Shown one piece after another: positions 40,935 through 49,774 of a stretch of DNA of 64,000 nt (position 1 is its first letter; each line of letters opens with the position of its first letter). The notes below the pieces were generated by a model. That model was not told where the DNA came from. It searched no databases and saw nothing but the letters and a program-made list of their open reading frames with translations. The DNA is taken from assembly GCA_017880775.1 (NCBI GenBank), contig JADGRQ010000007.1, forward strand, positions 62,001 to 126,000. Reading direction: 5' to 3'. Source of the stretch: Burkholderiales bacterium. Its GTDB lineage: Bacteria > Pseudomonadota > Gammaproteobacteria > Burkholderiales > SG8-39. A program made the position numbers and the translations under genes.

Positions 40935-41606
40935 TTACCTGAGCGAAATCACCGGCCAGCCGCGCCGTGCGGCCTCGGCGGCGAGTTTCACGTCCGGATC
41001 GACAGCGACCGGGCGCGTTACGCGCTCGAGCAGCGGCAGATCGTTCTGGGAGTCGCTGTAGAACGCGCTGTCGGAAAACTCCGTCATCGTGCGCCCGAGT
41101 CCTGCAAGCCAGTCCTCCACGCGGCGCACCTTTCCCTCGCGAAAGCACGGAGTGCCGGCGACGCGCCCGGTGTAGCGGCCGTTCACGGTTTCAGGTTCGG
41201 TAGCGATCAGGTGATCGATGCCGAAGGCACGGGCAATCGGCACGGTGACGAAGCTGTTGGTCGCGGTGACGACCGCGCACAGGTCACCCGCAGCGCGGTG
41301 TCGCTCGACCAGCGCACGCGCAGGCTTCCCGATCATCGGCAGGATGCAGCTCGCCATGAATTCCTCGTGCCAGCGGTCGAGGTCGTGGAGCGCGTGCGCG
41401 GCGAGCGGGCGCAGGGCGAAGCCGAGGTACTCGTGGATGTCGAGCGTCCCGGCCTTGTACTGCTCGAAAAACGCCGCGTTCTGCGCCTCGTATTCGGCGC
41501 GCCCGAGCACGCCGCGCTCGATGAGGAACTGCCCCCACTCATAGTCGCTGTCGCCCGAGAGCAGCGTGTTGTCGAGGTCGAAGAGCGCCAGTCGTAGCGT
41601 GCTCAT
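40935..41606 (-). CDS. HAD-IB family phosphatase (SerB-like)
   Basis: This 223-residue haloacid dehalogenase-like phosphatase has the nucleophile motif DLDNTLL (Asp10 and Asp12 region), motif II Thr/Ser in VVTATN, and a C-terminal motif with YSDSQNDLPLL. Members of this IB subfamily include phosphoserine phosphatase and related enzymes. It is usually annotated as a SerB-like HAD hydrolase in this conserved betaproteobacterial neighbourhood, but its own substrate is not established. ATG 41606 follows the hda stop by one base. Confidence 0.9.
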   Translation of the reverse strand: MSTLRLALFDLDNTLLSGDSDYEWGQFLIERGVLGRAEYEAQNAAFFEQYKAGTLDIHEYLGFALRPLAAHALHDLDRWHEEFMASCILPMIGKPARALVERHRAAGDLCAVVTATNSFVTVPIARAFGIDHLIATEPETVNGRYTGRVAGTPCFREGKVRRVEDWLAGLGRTMTEFSDSAFYSDSQNDLPLLERVTRPVAVDPDVKLAAEAARRGWPVISLR

Positions 41607-41607
41607 C

Positions 41608-42228
41608 TCACATGTCCAGCCCGCGCAGCGATTCGCGCACCAGCGGCAGCGTGATCGGGCGCTGGCGCTCGAGCGACTTGCGGTCGAGTTCATCGAGGAT
41701 CGCGAACAGCGAAGGCAAATCGCGCCGCACGTGGTTGAGCAGGTACCAGAGGACTTCGTCGGTGATCCGCAGCCCGCGGCGTTCGGCTTCGGCGCGCAAG
41801 GTAACGGCTTTCTCCGCATCCGAAAGTGGCTGGACCTGATAGACCAGACCCCAGCCCAGGCGCGAACGCACGTCGGCGCGCAATGCGAGTTGCGCGGGCG
41901 GGCAGGGACCGGCGGCGAGCACGCAGCCGCCGGATTCACGTGCTTCATTGATCAGATTGAACAGCGCGATCTGCGCGGCCTCGTCGAGCCGGTCCACATC
42001 GTCCCTGACTGCCAGTCTGGCGCGCATGGCAACGCGTAGCGTGGCCTGCAAAAGGTGCGAGCGGCCACAGCCCCGCTCACCCCAAAGATACAGCACGGAC
42101 TCCCGCAGTGCACCGCTCGCCATCTCGCGCAAACGCGCGAGCAATTCGGCATTGGCGCCGGGAGCGAAGTTTTCGAACGTCGGTTCCGGCGGCGGCGAGA
42201 TCGCCAGCACCAGTTGCCGCGCCATCAT
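41608..42228 (-). CDS. hda: DnaA regulatory inactivator Hda
   Basis: Hda, with the DNA-loaded sliding clamp, stimulates ATP hydrolysis by DnaA and so prevents re-initiation. The 206-residue protein resembles the AAA+ domain of DnaA, with a P-loop of the Hda type (LWGERGCGRSHLLQA, where the last positions are RS), a central helix bundle and LFAILDELDRKSLERQRPITLPLVRESL at the end, given here in part as LPSLFAILDELD. Near the N-terminus QLVLAISPPPEPTFENF includes the clamp-binding QL element. ATG 42228 overlaps the permease stop (ATGA). Confidence 0.92.
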   Translation of the reverse strand: MMARQLVLAISPPPEPTFENFAPGANAELLARLREMASGALRESVLYLWGERGCGRSHLLQATLRVAMRARLAVRDDVDRLDEAAQIALFNLINEARESGGCVLAAGPCPPAQLALRADVRSRLGWGLVYQVQPLSDAEKAVTLRAEAERRGLRITDEVLWYLLNHVRRDLPSLFAILDELDRKSLERQRPITLPLVRESLRGLDM

Positions 42229-43295
42229 TGCCCTTGGCGGTACAGCGCGCTCGCGAGGTAGGCCGCGTGCATGTGCCGCAGGCCGACCAGCACGGCGGCG
42301 CTCGCCGGCAGCGCGAGCAGCAGCCCGAAGAAGCCGAACACTTGGCCGAACGCGAGCAGCGCGAAGATCACCGCCACGGGGTGCAGTCCGATGCGCTCCC
42401 CGACCAGCAGCGGCGTGACCAGCGTGCCTTCGATCAGCTGGCCGAGGCCGAAGGCAAGCCAGACGAAGGCAACGCCGGTGAGGCTGTCGAACTGAAGCAG
42501 CGCCGCGATGGTGCCGAGCAGCACCCCGGTGAATGCGCCGATGTAGGGGATGAACACCAGCATGCCGGTGATCAGGCCGATCGGCAGCGCGAACTCGAGC
42601 CGCGCCAGCCATAGCGCCAGCACGTAGTAAATGCTCATGATCACGATCACCAGCAACTGGCCGCGCAGGAATTCCGCCAGCACCGCGTCGATTTCCGACG
42701 CGATCGCGCGCACGCGCTCGACCATGCCGCGCGGCACCAGCCGGTCGAGGCGCGCGAGCATCTCGTTCCAGTCCCGCAACATGAAGAAAAGCACCACCGG
42801 AACCAGCAGCAGCGTGACCAGCAGCCCTACCAGCGCGAGACCACCGATCCTGATCGATCCGAGCAGCGTGGGCAGCAGGTCCTGATTCGATTGCAGCACT
42901 TCCGTGGCGAGCGCGCGCAGCGACTCGAGGTCGAGCTGCAGGTCGAGATCGAAGGTGGCGCGGAGCCACGGCGCGACGCTGAGGTTGAGCCAGTCGAGGA
43001 AGGCGGGCAGGCGATCGGCCAGCATGCGCAATTCCTTGTAGAACAGCGGCAGCACCACCAGCAGCAGCGCCACCAGCGCCAGCACCACGATCAGCAGCAC
43101 CAGCGTTACCGCGAGGGTGCGCGGGACGCGCCGGCGCGCGAGGCGATCGACCAGGGGATTGAGGATATAAGCAAGGATTCCACCGGCAAGAAACGGCGCG
43201 AGGATCGGCGAGAGCAACCACAGCAGTGCGCAGGCCGCGAGTGCGATCGCAAGCCACGCGACGATGCGCGAGTTCGCGATGCCGGCGCCATTCAT
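42225..43295 (-). CDS. AI-2E family transporter (PerM/UPF0118 permease)
   Basis: This 356-residue inner-membrane protein has about seven or eight hydrophobic segments (for example [38 protein letters not shown]) and the family motifs [18 protein letters not shown] and [15 protein letters not shown]. The family exports various small molecules; the AI-2 label is from one member. ATG 43295 is preferred over an upstream in-frame start at 43334, which adds 13 non-conserved residues. It is transcribed away from purM and overlaps hda, as in other proteobacteria (perM near purM/hda). Confidence 0.91.
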   Translation of the reverse strand: MNGAGIANSRIVAWLAIALAACALLWLLSPILAPFLAGGILAYILNPLVDRLARRRVPRTLAVTLVLLIVVLALVALLLVVLPLFYKELRMLADRLPAFLDWLNLSVAPWLRATFDLDLQLDLESLRALATEVLQSNQDLLPTLLGSIRIGGLALVGLLVTLLLVPVVLFFMLRDWNEMLARLDRLVPRGMVERVRAIASEIDAVLAEFLRGQLLVIVIMSIYYVLALWLARLEFALPIGLITGMLVFIPYIGAFTGVLLGTIAALLQFDSLTGVAFVWLAFGLGQLIEGTLVTPLLVGERIGLHPVAVIFALLAFGQVFGFFGLLLALPASAAVLVGLRHMHAAYLASALYRQGQ

Positions 43296-43360
43296 TTCAC
43301 GTAAAATCCCAAAGTAAGCGCGCAACTTTATCACGCGCGCGCGTCTCGAGCCCCCCAGCC

Positions 43361-44362
43361 ATGTCCAAGGGCCTGTCCTACCGCGACTCCGGCGTCGACA
43401 TCGACGCCGGCGATGCGCTTGTCGAGGCCATCAAGCCGTTTGCGAAACGCACCATGCGCCCGGAAGTGCTCGCCGGCATCGGCGGTTTCGGCGCGCTGGT
43501 GGAGGTGCCGAAGAAGTACCGCCACCCGGTGCTGGTGTCGGGCACCGACGGCGTGGGCACCAAGCTGAAGCTCGCGATCGCGCTCGGGCGCCACGACACC
43601 GTCGGCATCGATCTGGTGGCGATGAGCGTCAACGACGTGCTGGTGCAGGGCGCCGAACCGTTGTTTTTCCTCGATTACTTCGCCTGCGGCAGGCTCGACA
43701 ACCGGATCGCAACCGAAGTGATCAAGGGCATCGCACGCGGCTGCGAATTCGCCGGATGCGCGCTGATCGGCGGCGAGACCGCGGAAATGCCCGGCATGTA
43801 TCCCGAGGGCGAATACGATCTCGCGGGTTTTTGCGTCGGCGTGGTGGAGAAGGACGGGGTGATCGACGGCCGCTCGATCCGTCCCGGCGACGCGATCATC
43901 GGACTTGCGTCGAGCGGCCCGCACTCCAACGGCTTTTCGCTGATTCGCCGGATTCTCGAAGTCGCGAAACCGGACTTCGCGGTGGACTTGCTCGAGCCGA
44001 CGCGCATTTACGTGAAGCCGTTGCTCGCGCTGATGAAGGAACTGCCGGTGAAGGGGCTCGCGCACATTACCGGAGGCGGCATCACCGGCAACCTGCCGCG
44101 CTGCCTGCCGGCGGGCGTGCGCGCGGTGATCGAGAAGAAGTCCTGGCTGCTCCCGCGGTTGTTCGAGTGGCTGCAGCGCGAGGGCAACGTCGCCGAAGAC
44201 GAGATGCATCGCGTGTTCAATTGCGGCATCGGCATGGTGGTGGTCGTCGAGGAGCAGGACGCCGCGCGCGCGATGGAGCTGCTGCGGATCGCGGGCGAGA
44301 CCGTATATCGTATCGGGCGCATCGAGTCTCACTCCGGCGAAGCTGACGCGATACTTGTCTAG
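43361..44362 (+). CDS. purM: Phosphoribosylformylglycinamidine cyclo-ligase
   Basis: PurM closes the imidazole ring in purine synthesis, producing AIR with ATP. The 333-residue protein shows [68 protein letters not shown] and [16 protein letters not shown] 43361 gives the standard start MSKGLSYRD. It is divergent from the permease gene and is followed by a REP-like hairpin that may end its transcript. Confidence 0.97.
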   Translation: MSKGLSYRDSGVDIDAGDALVEAIKPFAKRTMRPEVLAGIGGFGALVEVPKKYRHPVLVSGTDGVGTKLKLAIALGRHDTVGIDLVAMSVNDVLVQGAEPLFFLDYFACGRLDNRIATEVIKGIARGCEFAGCALIGGETAEMPGMYPEGEYDLAGFCVGVVEKDGVIDGRSIRPGDAIIGLASSGPHSNGFSLIRRILEVAKPDFAVDLLEPTRIYVKPLLALMKELPVKGLAHITGGGITGNLPRCLPAGVRAVIEKKSWLLPRLFEWLQREGNVAEDEMHRVFNCGIGMVVVVEEQDAARAMELLRIAGETVYRIGRIESHSGEADAILV

Positions 44363-44386
44363 TCATTCCCGCGAACGCGGGAATCC
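44363..44386. repeat. REP-like palindromic element after purM
   Basis: ATTCCCGCG, two A bases, then CGCGGGAAT form a 9-bp stem. This belongs to the widespread intergenic palindrome family whose translation reads WIPAFAGMT on the opposite strand. It starts immediately after the purM stop. Such elements act as mRNA-end hairpins or mobile-repeat remnants. Only this one clear copy was seen in the window. Confidence 0.75.
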
Positions 44387-44508
44387 AGTCAGATCCGTCA
44401 CAGCGACCCGCGGCGGGTGATTCTGTGGTGGTTCGTTCATCGCGCGTCGAGGCGGCAACTTTAGCAGTCCGGCCGCACGCGCCGGGTGTAAAATTTTCCC
44501 GCTCCGTC

Positions 44509-47500
44509 ATGCCCGATCCGCGCTTCGTCCACCTCCGCCTGCACAGTGAATTTTCGGTAACGGACGGCATCGTCCGCATCGATGAGGCGGTTGCGCGGGC
44601 GGCCGAAGACGGCATGCCTGCGCTGGGCCTTACGGACCTCGCCAATCTGTTCGGCATGGTAAAGTTCTATCGTGCGGCGCGCGCAGCCGGTGTGAAGCCC
44701 GTCATCGGCGCCGATTGCTGGATCCAGAACGAGTCGGACCGCGAAAAGCCGTCACGCGCGGTGCTGATTGCCTGCTCCCGCGCCGGCTATCTCAATCTGT
44801 GCAGCCTGCTGTCGCGAGCCTGGACCGGCAACCAGCACCGTGCGCGCGCTGAAATTTCGAAGCGCTGGCTGGCGCAAGCGGGGACCGAAGGCCTGATCGC
44901 GCTGTCCGGCGCCGCAGCGGGCGAGGTGGGCCAGGCGCTTGCTTCCGGAAACGAGGCCCAGGCAGAAATACTTGCCGCCGAGTGGGCACGGCTTTTTCCG
45001 CAGCGCTACTACATCGAACTGCAGCGCGCGGGATTCCCCCAGGGCGAAGTGCTGGTGGCGCGCAGCGTTTCGCTCGCGGCGCGCCTCGGGCTGCCGGTGG
45101 TCGCCACTCACCCGGTGCAGTTTCTCGTCAGGGAGGACTTCAGGGCCCACGAGGCGCGGGTCTGCATCGCGCAGGGCTATGTGCTTGGCGACCAGCGTCG
45201 CCCGCGCCTATTCACGCCGGAGCAGTATTTCAAGACGCAGGACGAAATGGCTGCGTTGTTCCGCGACATTCCCCAGGCGCTGGAGAATGCCGTCGAGATC
45301 GCGCGTCGCGCGAGCCTGACGATTGAACTCGGCAAGTCGAAGCTGCCCGTCTTTCCCACGCCCGAGGGGGTCACGCTCGAGCAGCATCTGGGCGACGAGG
45401 CGCGCGCGGGCCTCGCGCGCAGGTTGGAGAAGCTGTTTCCGGAAGCCGCGCAGCGCGAGGGCGCGGAGACGGGCTACCGGGAGCGGCTGAATTTCGAGCT
45501 TGGCACCATCGCACAGATGGGTTTTGCGGGCTACTTCCTGATCGTCGCCGATTTCATCAACTGGGCGAGGAAGAACGGCGTTCCGGTCGGCCCGGGGCGC
45601 GGCTCGGGCGCCGGCTCGCTGGTCGCGTACTCGCTCGGCATCACCGATCTCGACCCGATCCGCTACGCCCTGTTGTTCGAGCGCTTCCTCAATCCGGAGC
45701 GCGTCTCGATGCCGGACTTCGACATCGATTTCTGCCAGGACGGGCGCGACCGCGTGATCGAGTACGTGCGCAACAAGTACGGCGCCGAGAGCGTCTCGCA
45801 GATCGCCACCTTCGGCACGCTGGCGGCGCGCGCGGTGGTGCGCGATTGCGGCCGCGTGCTCGACCTCGGCTACAACTTCTGCGACCAGATCGCCAAGCTG
45901 ATTCCGTTCCAGCCGGGCCGCACGATCACACTTGCCGACGCGCGCGCGATGGAGCCGCTGCTCGCCGAGCGCGAGCAGAAGGAAGACGAGGTCAGGGAAC
46001 TGCTCGCGCTCGGCGGGAAGCTCGAGGGCCTGGTGCGTAATGTCGGCATGCACGCCGGCGGGGTGCTGATCGCTCCGGGCCGGCTCGCCGAATTCTGCCC
46101 GCTGTATGCCGCCGAAGGGACCAACAACGTCATCAGCCAGCTCGACAAGGACGATGTCGAGGCGATCGGGCTGGTGAAGTTCGATTTCCTCGGTCTCACC
46201 ACGCTCACGGTGCTCGACTGGGCCGAGCGTTACGTGCGCGGCCTGGGCGACGAGTCGTTCTCGCTCGATGCGATTCCGCTCGACGACAACGAGACGTACC
46301 GGCTGCTCGCCTCGGCCAACGCGACCGGGGTGTTCCAGTTCGAATCGCGCGGCATGCGCGAACTGCTCAAGCAGGCGCCGCCGGCGCGCTTCGAGGACGT
46401 GATCGCGCTGGTGGCGCTGTACCGGCCCGGGCCGATGGAACTCATCCCCGAGTACGTCGCCTGCAAGCAAGGCCGGAAGCGCGTGGATTACGTCGATCCG
46501 CGGCTCGAGCCGATCCTGGCGCCGACCTACGGCATCATGGTTTACCAGGAACAGGTGATGCAGATTGCGCAGGTGATCGGCGGCTACACGCTCGGCGGCG
46601 CGGACCTGCTGCGCCGCGCGATGGGCAAGAAGAACAAGGAGGAGATGGAGAAGCAGCGCGACGTGTTCGTCGATGGTGCGACCAAGAACGCTCTGGGCAG
46701 GTCGAAGGCGACGCAGCTGTTCGATCTGATGGAGAAATTTGCCGGCTACGGCTTCAACCGCTCGCACGCGGCGGCATACGCGCTGATCGCGTTCCAGACG
46801 GCGTGGCTGAAGACCCACCACGCCGCCGCATTCATGGCCGCCAACCTCTCGGCGATGATGGACGACACCGATAAGGTGCGCCACTACTGCGAGGACGGAA
46901 TCGCCAACGGCCTCGCCATCCTGCCACCCGACATCAATGCGTCGGAATACCGCTTCGTGCCGGTGGACCGCAAGACCGTTCGCTACGGCCTCGGGGCGAT
47001 CCGCGGCACCGGAGAATCGGCGATCCGCAGCATCCTCGCCGCGCGCGGCGCGGGGCCGTTCACCGACCTGTTCGATTTCTGCCGGCGGGTTGATAAGCGC
47101 CTCGTCAACCGGCGCGCGATCGAGGCGTTGGCGCGCGCGGGCGCGTTCGATGCGCTCGCGCCCGACCGTGCGGTGTTGCTCGCATCGGTCGGCATGGCGA
47201 TGGGCGCCGCCGAACAGGCCGAGCGCCAGGCGGCACAGAACAATCTGTTCGGTGATGTGGAAGCCGTGCGCATGCCGCCGGGGGCGATGGCGTCGGTCAA
47301 GCCCTGGGACATGCGCCAGAAGCTGCTGGAGGAGAAGGTCGCGCTCGGCTTTTACCTGTCAGGCCACCTTTTCGCGGTGTATGCGCCGGCGCTCGAAGGC
47401 TTCCCGCGCACCCCGTTGGCGAAGCTGCAGCCGTCGGAGGGCCGCACATGGATGGCGGGGATCATCGCGCAGGCGCGCACCCAGATGACGCGGCGCGGCA

Positions 47501-47955
47501 AGATGCTGGTGGTGACGCTCGACGACGGCAGCGCGCAGGTAGAGATGACGGTGTTCAGCGAACTCTACGATCGCCACCGCGACAAGCTGAAGGAAGACGC
47601 TCTGCTGGTGATTCTGGGAAAAGTGCAGCGCGATGAATTCTCCGGCGGCATGCGCGTTTCGGCCGAGGAGGTATTCGATCTGGCGGGCCTGCGCGAGCGC
47701 TATGCCGCGCACCTGCGCATCGCGATGAACGGGCAGGCGGACGCGAAACGCCTGATGGAAATGCTCGGACCATACCGGGTGAAGAGCGGCAACGGCGCCT
47801 GTGGCGTGACCGTGCACTACGAAAATGAATCCGCAGCATGCGATGTCGCGCTCGGCGAAGCCTGGCGCGTGCGGCCCGACGAGCGCCTGATCGAGACCCT
47901 CGCCGCCTGGCTCGAACCGCGGAACGTGCGGCTGGTCTACGGCACGGCAGGCTAG
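44509..47955 (+). CDS. dnaE: DNA polymerase III subunit alpha
   Basis: DnaE is the replicative polymerase catalytic subunit. The 1148-residue protein begins with a PHP domain (FVHLRLHSEFSVTDGIV), then the C-family palm with catalytic aspartates in MPDFDIDF (Asp403 and Asp405; E. coli 401 and 403), GPGRGSGAGSLVAY, LDKDDVEAIGLVKFDFLGL, FNRSHAAAYALIAFQTAWLK, a helix-hairpin-helix region and a C-terminal OB-fold. Length matches E. coli DnaE (1160), not the shorter error-prone DnaE2. ATG 44509 gives the canonical N-terminus; the frame is open upstream. A TAAAAT hexamer at 44489 could be a -10 element. The gap 44387-44508 shows nothing else. Confidence 0.97.
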   Translation: MPDPRFVHLRLHSEFSVTDGIVRIDEAVARAAEDGMPALGLTDLANLFGMVKFYRAARAAGVKPVIGADCWIQNESDREKPSRAVLIACSRAGYLNLCSLLSRAWTGNQHRARAEISKRWLAQAGTEGLIALSGAAAGEVGQALASGNEAQAEILAAEWARLFPQRYYIELQRAGFPQGEVLVARSVSLAARLGLPVVATHPVQFLVREDFRAHEARVCIAQGYVLGDQRRPRLFTPEQYFKTQDEMAALFRDIPQALENAVEIARRASLTIELGKSKLPVFPTPEGVTLEQHLGDEARAGLARRLEKLFPEAAQREGAETGYRERLNFELGTIAQMGFAGYFLIVADFINWARKNGVPVGPGRGSGAGSLVAYSLGITDLDPIRYALLFERFLNPERVSMPDFDIDFCQDGRDRVIEYVRNKYGAESVSQIATFGTLAARAVVRDCGRVLDLGYNFCDQIAKLIPFQPGRTITLADARAMEPLLAEREQKEDEVRELLALGGKLEGLVRNVGMHAGGVLIAPGRLAEFCPLYAAEGTNNVISQLDKDDVEAIGLVKFDFLGLTTLTVLDWAERYVRGLGDESFSLDAIPLDDNETYRLLASANATGVFQFESRGMRELLKQAPPARFEDVIALVALYRPGPMELIPEYVACKQGRKRVDYVDPRLEPILAPTYGIMVYQEQVMQIAQVIGGYTLGGADLLRRAMGKKNKEEMEKQRDVFVDGATKNALGRSKATQLFDLMEKFAGYGFNRSHAAAYALIAFQTAWLKTHHAAAFMAANLSAMMDDTDKVRHYCEDGIANGLAILPPDINASEYRFVPVDRKTVRYGLGAIRGTGESAIRSILAARGAGPFTDLFDFCRRVDKRLVNRRAIEALARAGAFDALAPDRAVLLASVGMAMGAAEQAERQAAQNNLFGDVEAVRMPPGAMASVKPWDMRQKLLEEKVALGFYLSGHLFAVYAPALEGFPRTPLAKLQPSEGRTWMAGIIAQARTQMTRRGKMLVVTLDDGSAQVEMTVFSELYDRHRDKLKEDALLVILGKVQRDEFSGGMRVSAEEVFDLAGLRERYAAHLRIAMNGQADAKRLMEMLGPYRVKSGNGACGVTVHYENESAACDVALGEAWRVRPDERLIETLAAWLEPRNVRLVYGTAG

Positions 47956-48008
47956 ACGCGATTGCTGCGCCGCAATAACTCAAATGGGTGTGCCGCTGGT
48001 GGTCGCGG

Positions 48009-48296
48009 CTATTCGGTTGGGCGGCAGACGAAGCCTGCGTAATCGCATGGGTCTTGGCCCAGATCGTCGCTGACCTCGACCCCGGAGACGCGCGCCGCAG
48101 GCGGACCGCGCCGCGCCCATGCGATGAATGCTTCGAGTGCTTGCGCATCGCCATGGACAACGGCCTCGACGCTGCCATCGGCGCGGTTGCGCACCCAGCC
48201 GGTGACGCCCAGCCGCGCAGCCGCGTAGCACATCGCCTGGCGGTATCCGATGCCTTGCACGCTGCCGGTGATGCGCAATCGGCGGGTGAGTTTCAT
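48009..48296 (-). CDS. acyP: Acylphosphatase
   Basis: This 95-residue enzyme hydrolyses acyl phosphates. It has the active-site loop GSVQGIGYRQ with the catalytic Arg, and the second signature GVTGWVRNRADGSVEAVVHG (shown here in part: GWVRNRADGSVE) with the catalytic Asn. Length matches the family (about 90-100). It is isolated, convergent with dnaE. Confidence 0.95.
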   Translation of the reverse strand: MKLTRRLRITGSVQGIGYRQAMCYAAARLGVTGWVRNRADGSVEAVVHGDAQALEAFIAWARRGPPAARVSGVEVSDDLGQDPCDYAGFVCRPTE

Positions 48297-48411
48297 CGCG
48301 CGACTATCTCACGTGGACGGCCATCCATACAGGGGCACGCAGGATGTCGTGATAGACTTTTCCAGGCAGGGAGTGAGCCTCGATCACGAACCAAAACAGG
48401 CGAGAAACGGG

Positions 48412-48804
48412 ATGAGATCAGGGCTACTGTTGCTGGCGGGGATCGCGTTGGCTGGATTCATCGCCATCGCGGTCGTGCTGCCGCAGATGGCTAGCGGCGA
48501 ACTCAAGGCAGCCGCTGCGGCGCTGGTCAGCGGTGCCGACGCGGCGAAGGCACAGGTCGGTGCGGCGGCGGAGAATGCCGGAAAGCTCGAAAGCTCCGGC
48601 GTCAACGTGAAGATTGCCGCTCACGGCGACGCGAAAACAGGCGAGATGAAATACGTGGTCGAACTGAACGGGGTGATTCGCGGCTGGAACGAGAAGAATG
48701 CGATCGAGATCGTCATCACGCCCGCCCTTTCGGCCGGGAAGACCAGCTGGACCTGCAAGGGCTACCCGCATGACGCCATGCCACAGTCCTGCGGCGGCAA
48801 GTAG
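48412..48804 (+). CDS. Small membrane-anchored protein with pilin-like C-terminus
   Basis: The 130-residue protein has one N-terminal hydrophobic segment (MRSGLLLLAGIALAGFIAIA), an Ala-rich stretch, and an exported C-terminal part ending TSWTCKGYPHDAMPQSCGGK. Two cysteines there, with W before the first, resemble the disulfide loop of type IV pilins (WxC...lPxxC), though no prepilin peptidase site is seen. Function unknown; identity with pilins is only a resemblance. A start at GTG 48373 is possible; ATG 48412 puts the hydrophobic segment at the start. The next gene follows after 16 bases, so the two probably form an operon. Confidence 0.7.
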   Translation: MRSGLLLLAGIALAGFIAIAVVLPQMASGELKAAAAALVSGADAAKAQVGAAAENAGKLESSGVNVKIAAHGDAKTGEMKYVVELNGVIRGWNEKNAIEIVITPALSAGKTSWTCKGYPHDAMPQSCGGK

Positions 48805-48820
48805 ACTGGGAGGAATCGAG

Positions 48821-49258
48821 ATGAAAACGCGGAATTTTCTGGCAGCGCTCGCTGCTGCAGGACTGCTTGCGGCGGCGGGCTGCGCAAGTACCGGCTCAGA
48901 CGGCGGCAGCGATGCCGTGGTGTACCACTTGAGCGAAGGCCTTGCGCAGGCCTCAAACGGATTGCGCAACGTCGGCAACCATCTTGAGGTCAATCCCAAC
49001 GCGAAGATCGTGGTGGTAGCGCATGCGCAGGGCGTCGATTACCTGTTCAAGGGCGCCAAGGACGCGAACGGCAACAAGTTCGAGGACATCGTAGAGCGGC
49101 TCAAGCAGCAAGGCGTGCGTTTCGACGTATGCGAGATCACGTTGCGAAACCGCAAGCTTTCGAGAGAACAATTTGTTGCCGACGCGACCTACGTGCCTTC
49201 CGGCGTGGCCGAGATCTCCCGCCTGCAACACCAGGGCTACTCGTACATCAAGCCTTAG
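48821..49258 (+). CDS. DsrE-like family lipoprotein
   Basis: The 145-residue protein begins with a lipoprotein signal peptide (lipobox AAGC, Cys about 21) and continues with a DsrE/DsrF-like fold: VVYHLSEGLAQASNGLRNV, VVVAHAQGVDYLF and the helix KFEDIVERLKQQGVRFDVCEITL, given here in blocks. DsrE-like proteins handle sulfur in the cytosol, but exported members are common and of unknown role. A single Cys sits in the position often occupied by the reactive Cys (FDVCEITL). ATG 48821 has GGGAGGA 6 bases upstream. It converges on the hydrogenase-4-like operon with an 11-base overlap of ends. Confidence 0.87.
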   Translation: MKTRNFLAALAAAGLLAAAGCASTGSDGGSDAVVYHLSEGLAQASNGLRNVGNHLEVNPNAKIVVVAHAQGVDYLFKGAKDANGNKFEDIVERLKQQGVRFDVCEITLRNRKLSREQFVADATYVPSGVAEISRLQHQGYSYIKP

Positions 49259-49772
49259 TACCTGCCTTGCCGCTGATCGCGGTGAGAATGCCCTGCATGA
49301 TCGCGGTCGGCGTCGGCGGACAGCCGGGCACGGTGACGTCGACCGGCAGCACGTTCGCCACTGCACCGCGGCAGGCGTAGTTCTCGCCGAACACACCGCC
49401 GCTGCAGCCGCAATCACCGATTGCCACCACCAGCTTCGGTTCCGGGGTCGCGGCGTAGGTCCGGCGCAGCGCTTGTTCCATGTTCTTCGCCACCGGTCCG
49501 GTGACCAGCAGCATGTCCGCGTGGCGCGGACTGGCGACGAACTTGATTCCCAGGCCCTCAAGGTTGTAATAGGGATTGTTCAGCGCGTGGATCTCCAGCT
49601 CGCAGCCGTTGCACGAGCCGGGATCGACGTGCCGGATGGTGAGCGCGCGCCCGAGCAGGCGCAGCACCTCGTCGTTCAGCCGCCCGGCGAGCACGCGCAT
49701 GGATTCATCCGCCAGCGGCCGCGCCTCGGTCTTGATGCCGACCTTCACGATTTGTTTGAGCAGTTGATACAT
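49248..49772 (-). CDS. hyfI: Hydrogenase-4-like small subunit (NuoB/HyfI family)
   Basis: This 174-residue iron-sulfur subunit is homologous to NuoB and to HyfI/HycG. It carries cysteines for one 4Fe-4S cluster: Cys54 and Cys57 (GSCNGCE), Cys121 (GDCGC) and Cys151 (PGCPPTP), so electron transfer within the complex should be intact. It is shorter than E. coli HyfI (252), lacking the C-terminal extension. ATG 49772 is 2 bases after the large-subunit stop. It is the last gene of the B-C-E-F-G-I operon. The symbol is by homology only; see the large subunit for why this is not a true hydrogenase. Confidence 0.88.
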   Translation of the reverse strand: MYQLLKQIVKVGIKTEARPLADESMRVLAGRLNDEVLRLLGRALTIRHVDPGSCNGCELEIHALNNPYYNLEGLGIKFVASPRHADMLLVTGPVAKNMEQALRRTYAATPEPKLVVAIGDCGCSGGVFGENYACRGAVANVLPVDVTVPGCPPTPTAIMQGILTAISGKAGTKA

Positions 49773-49774
49773 GG

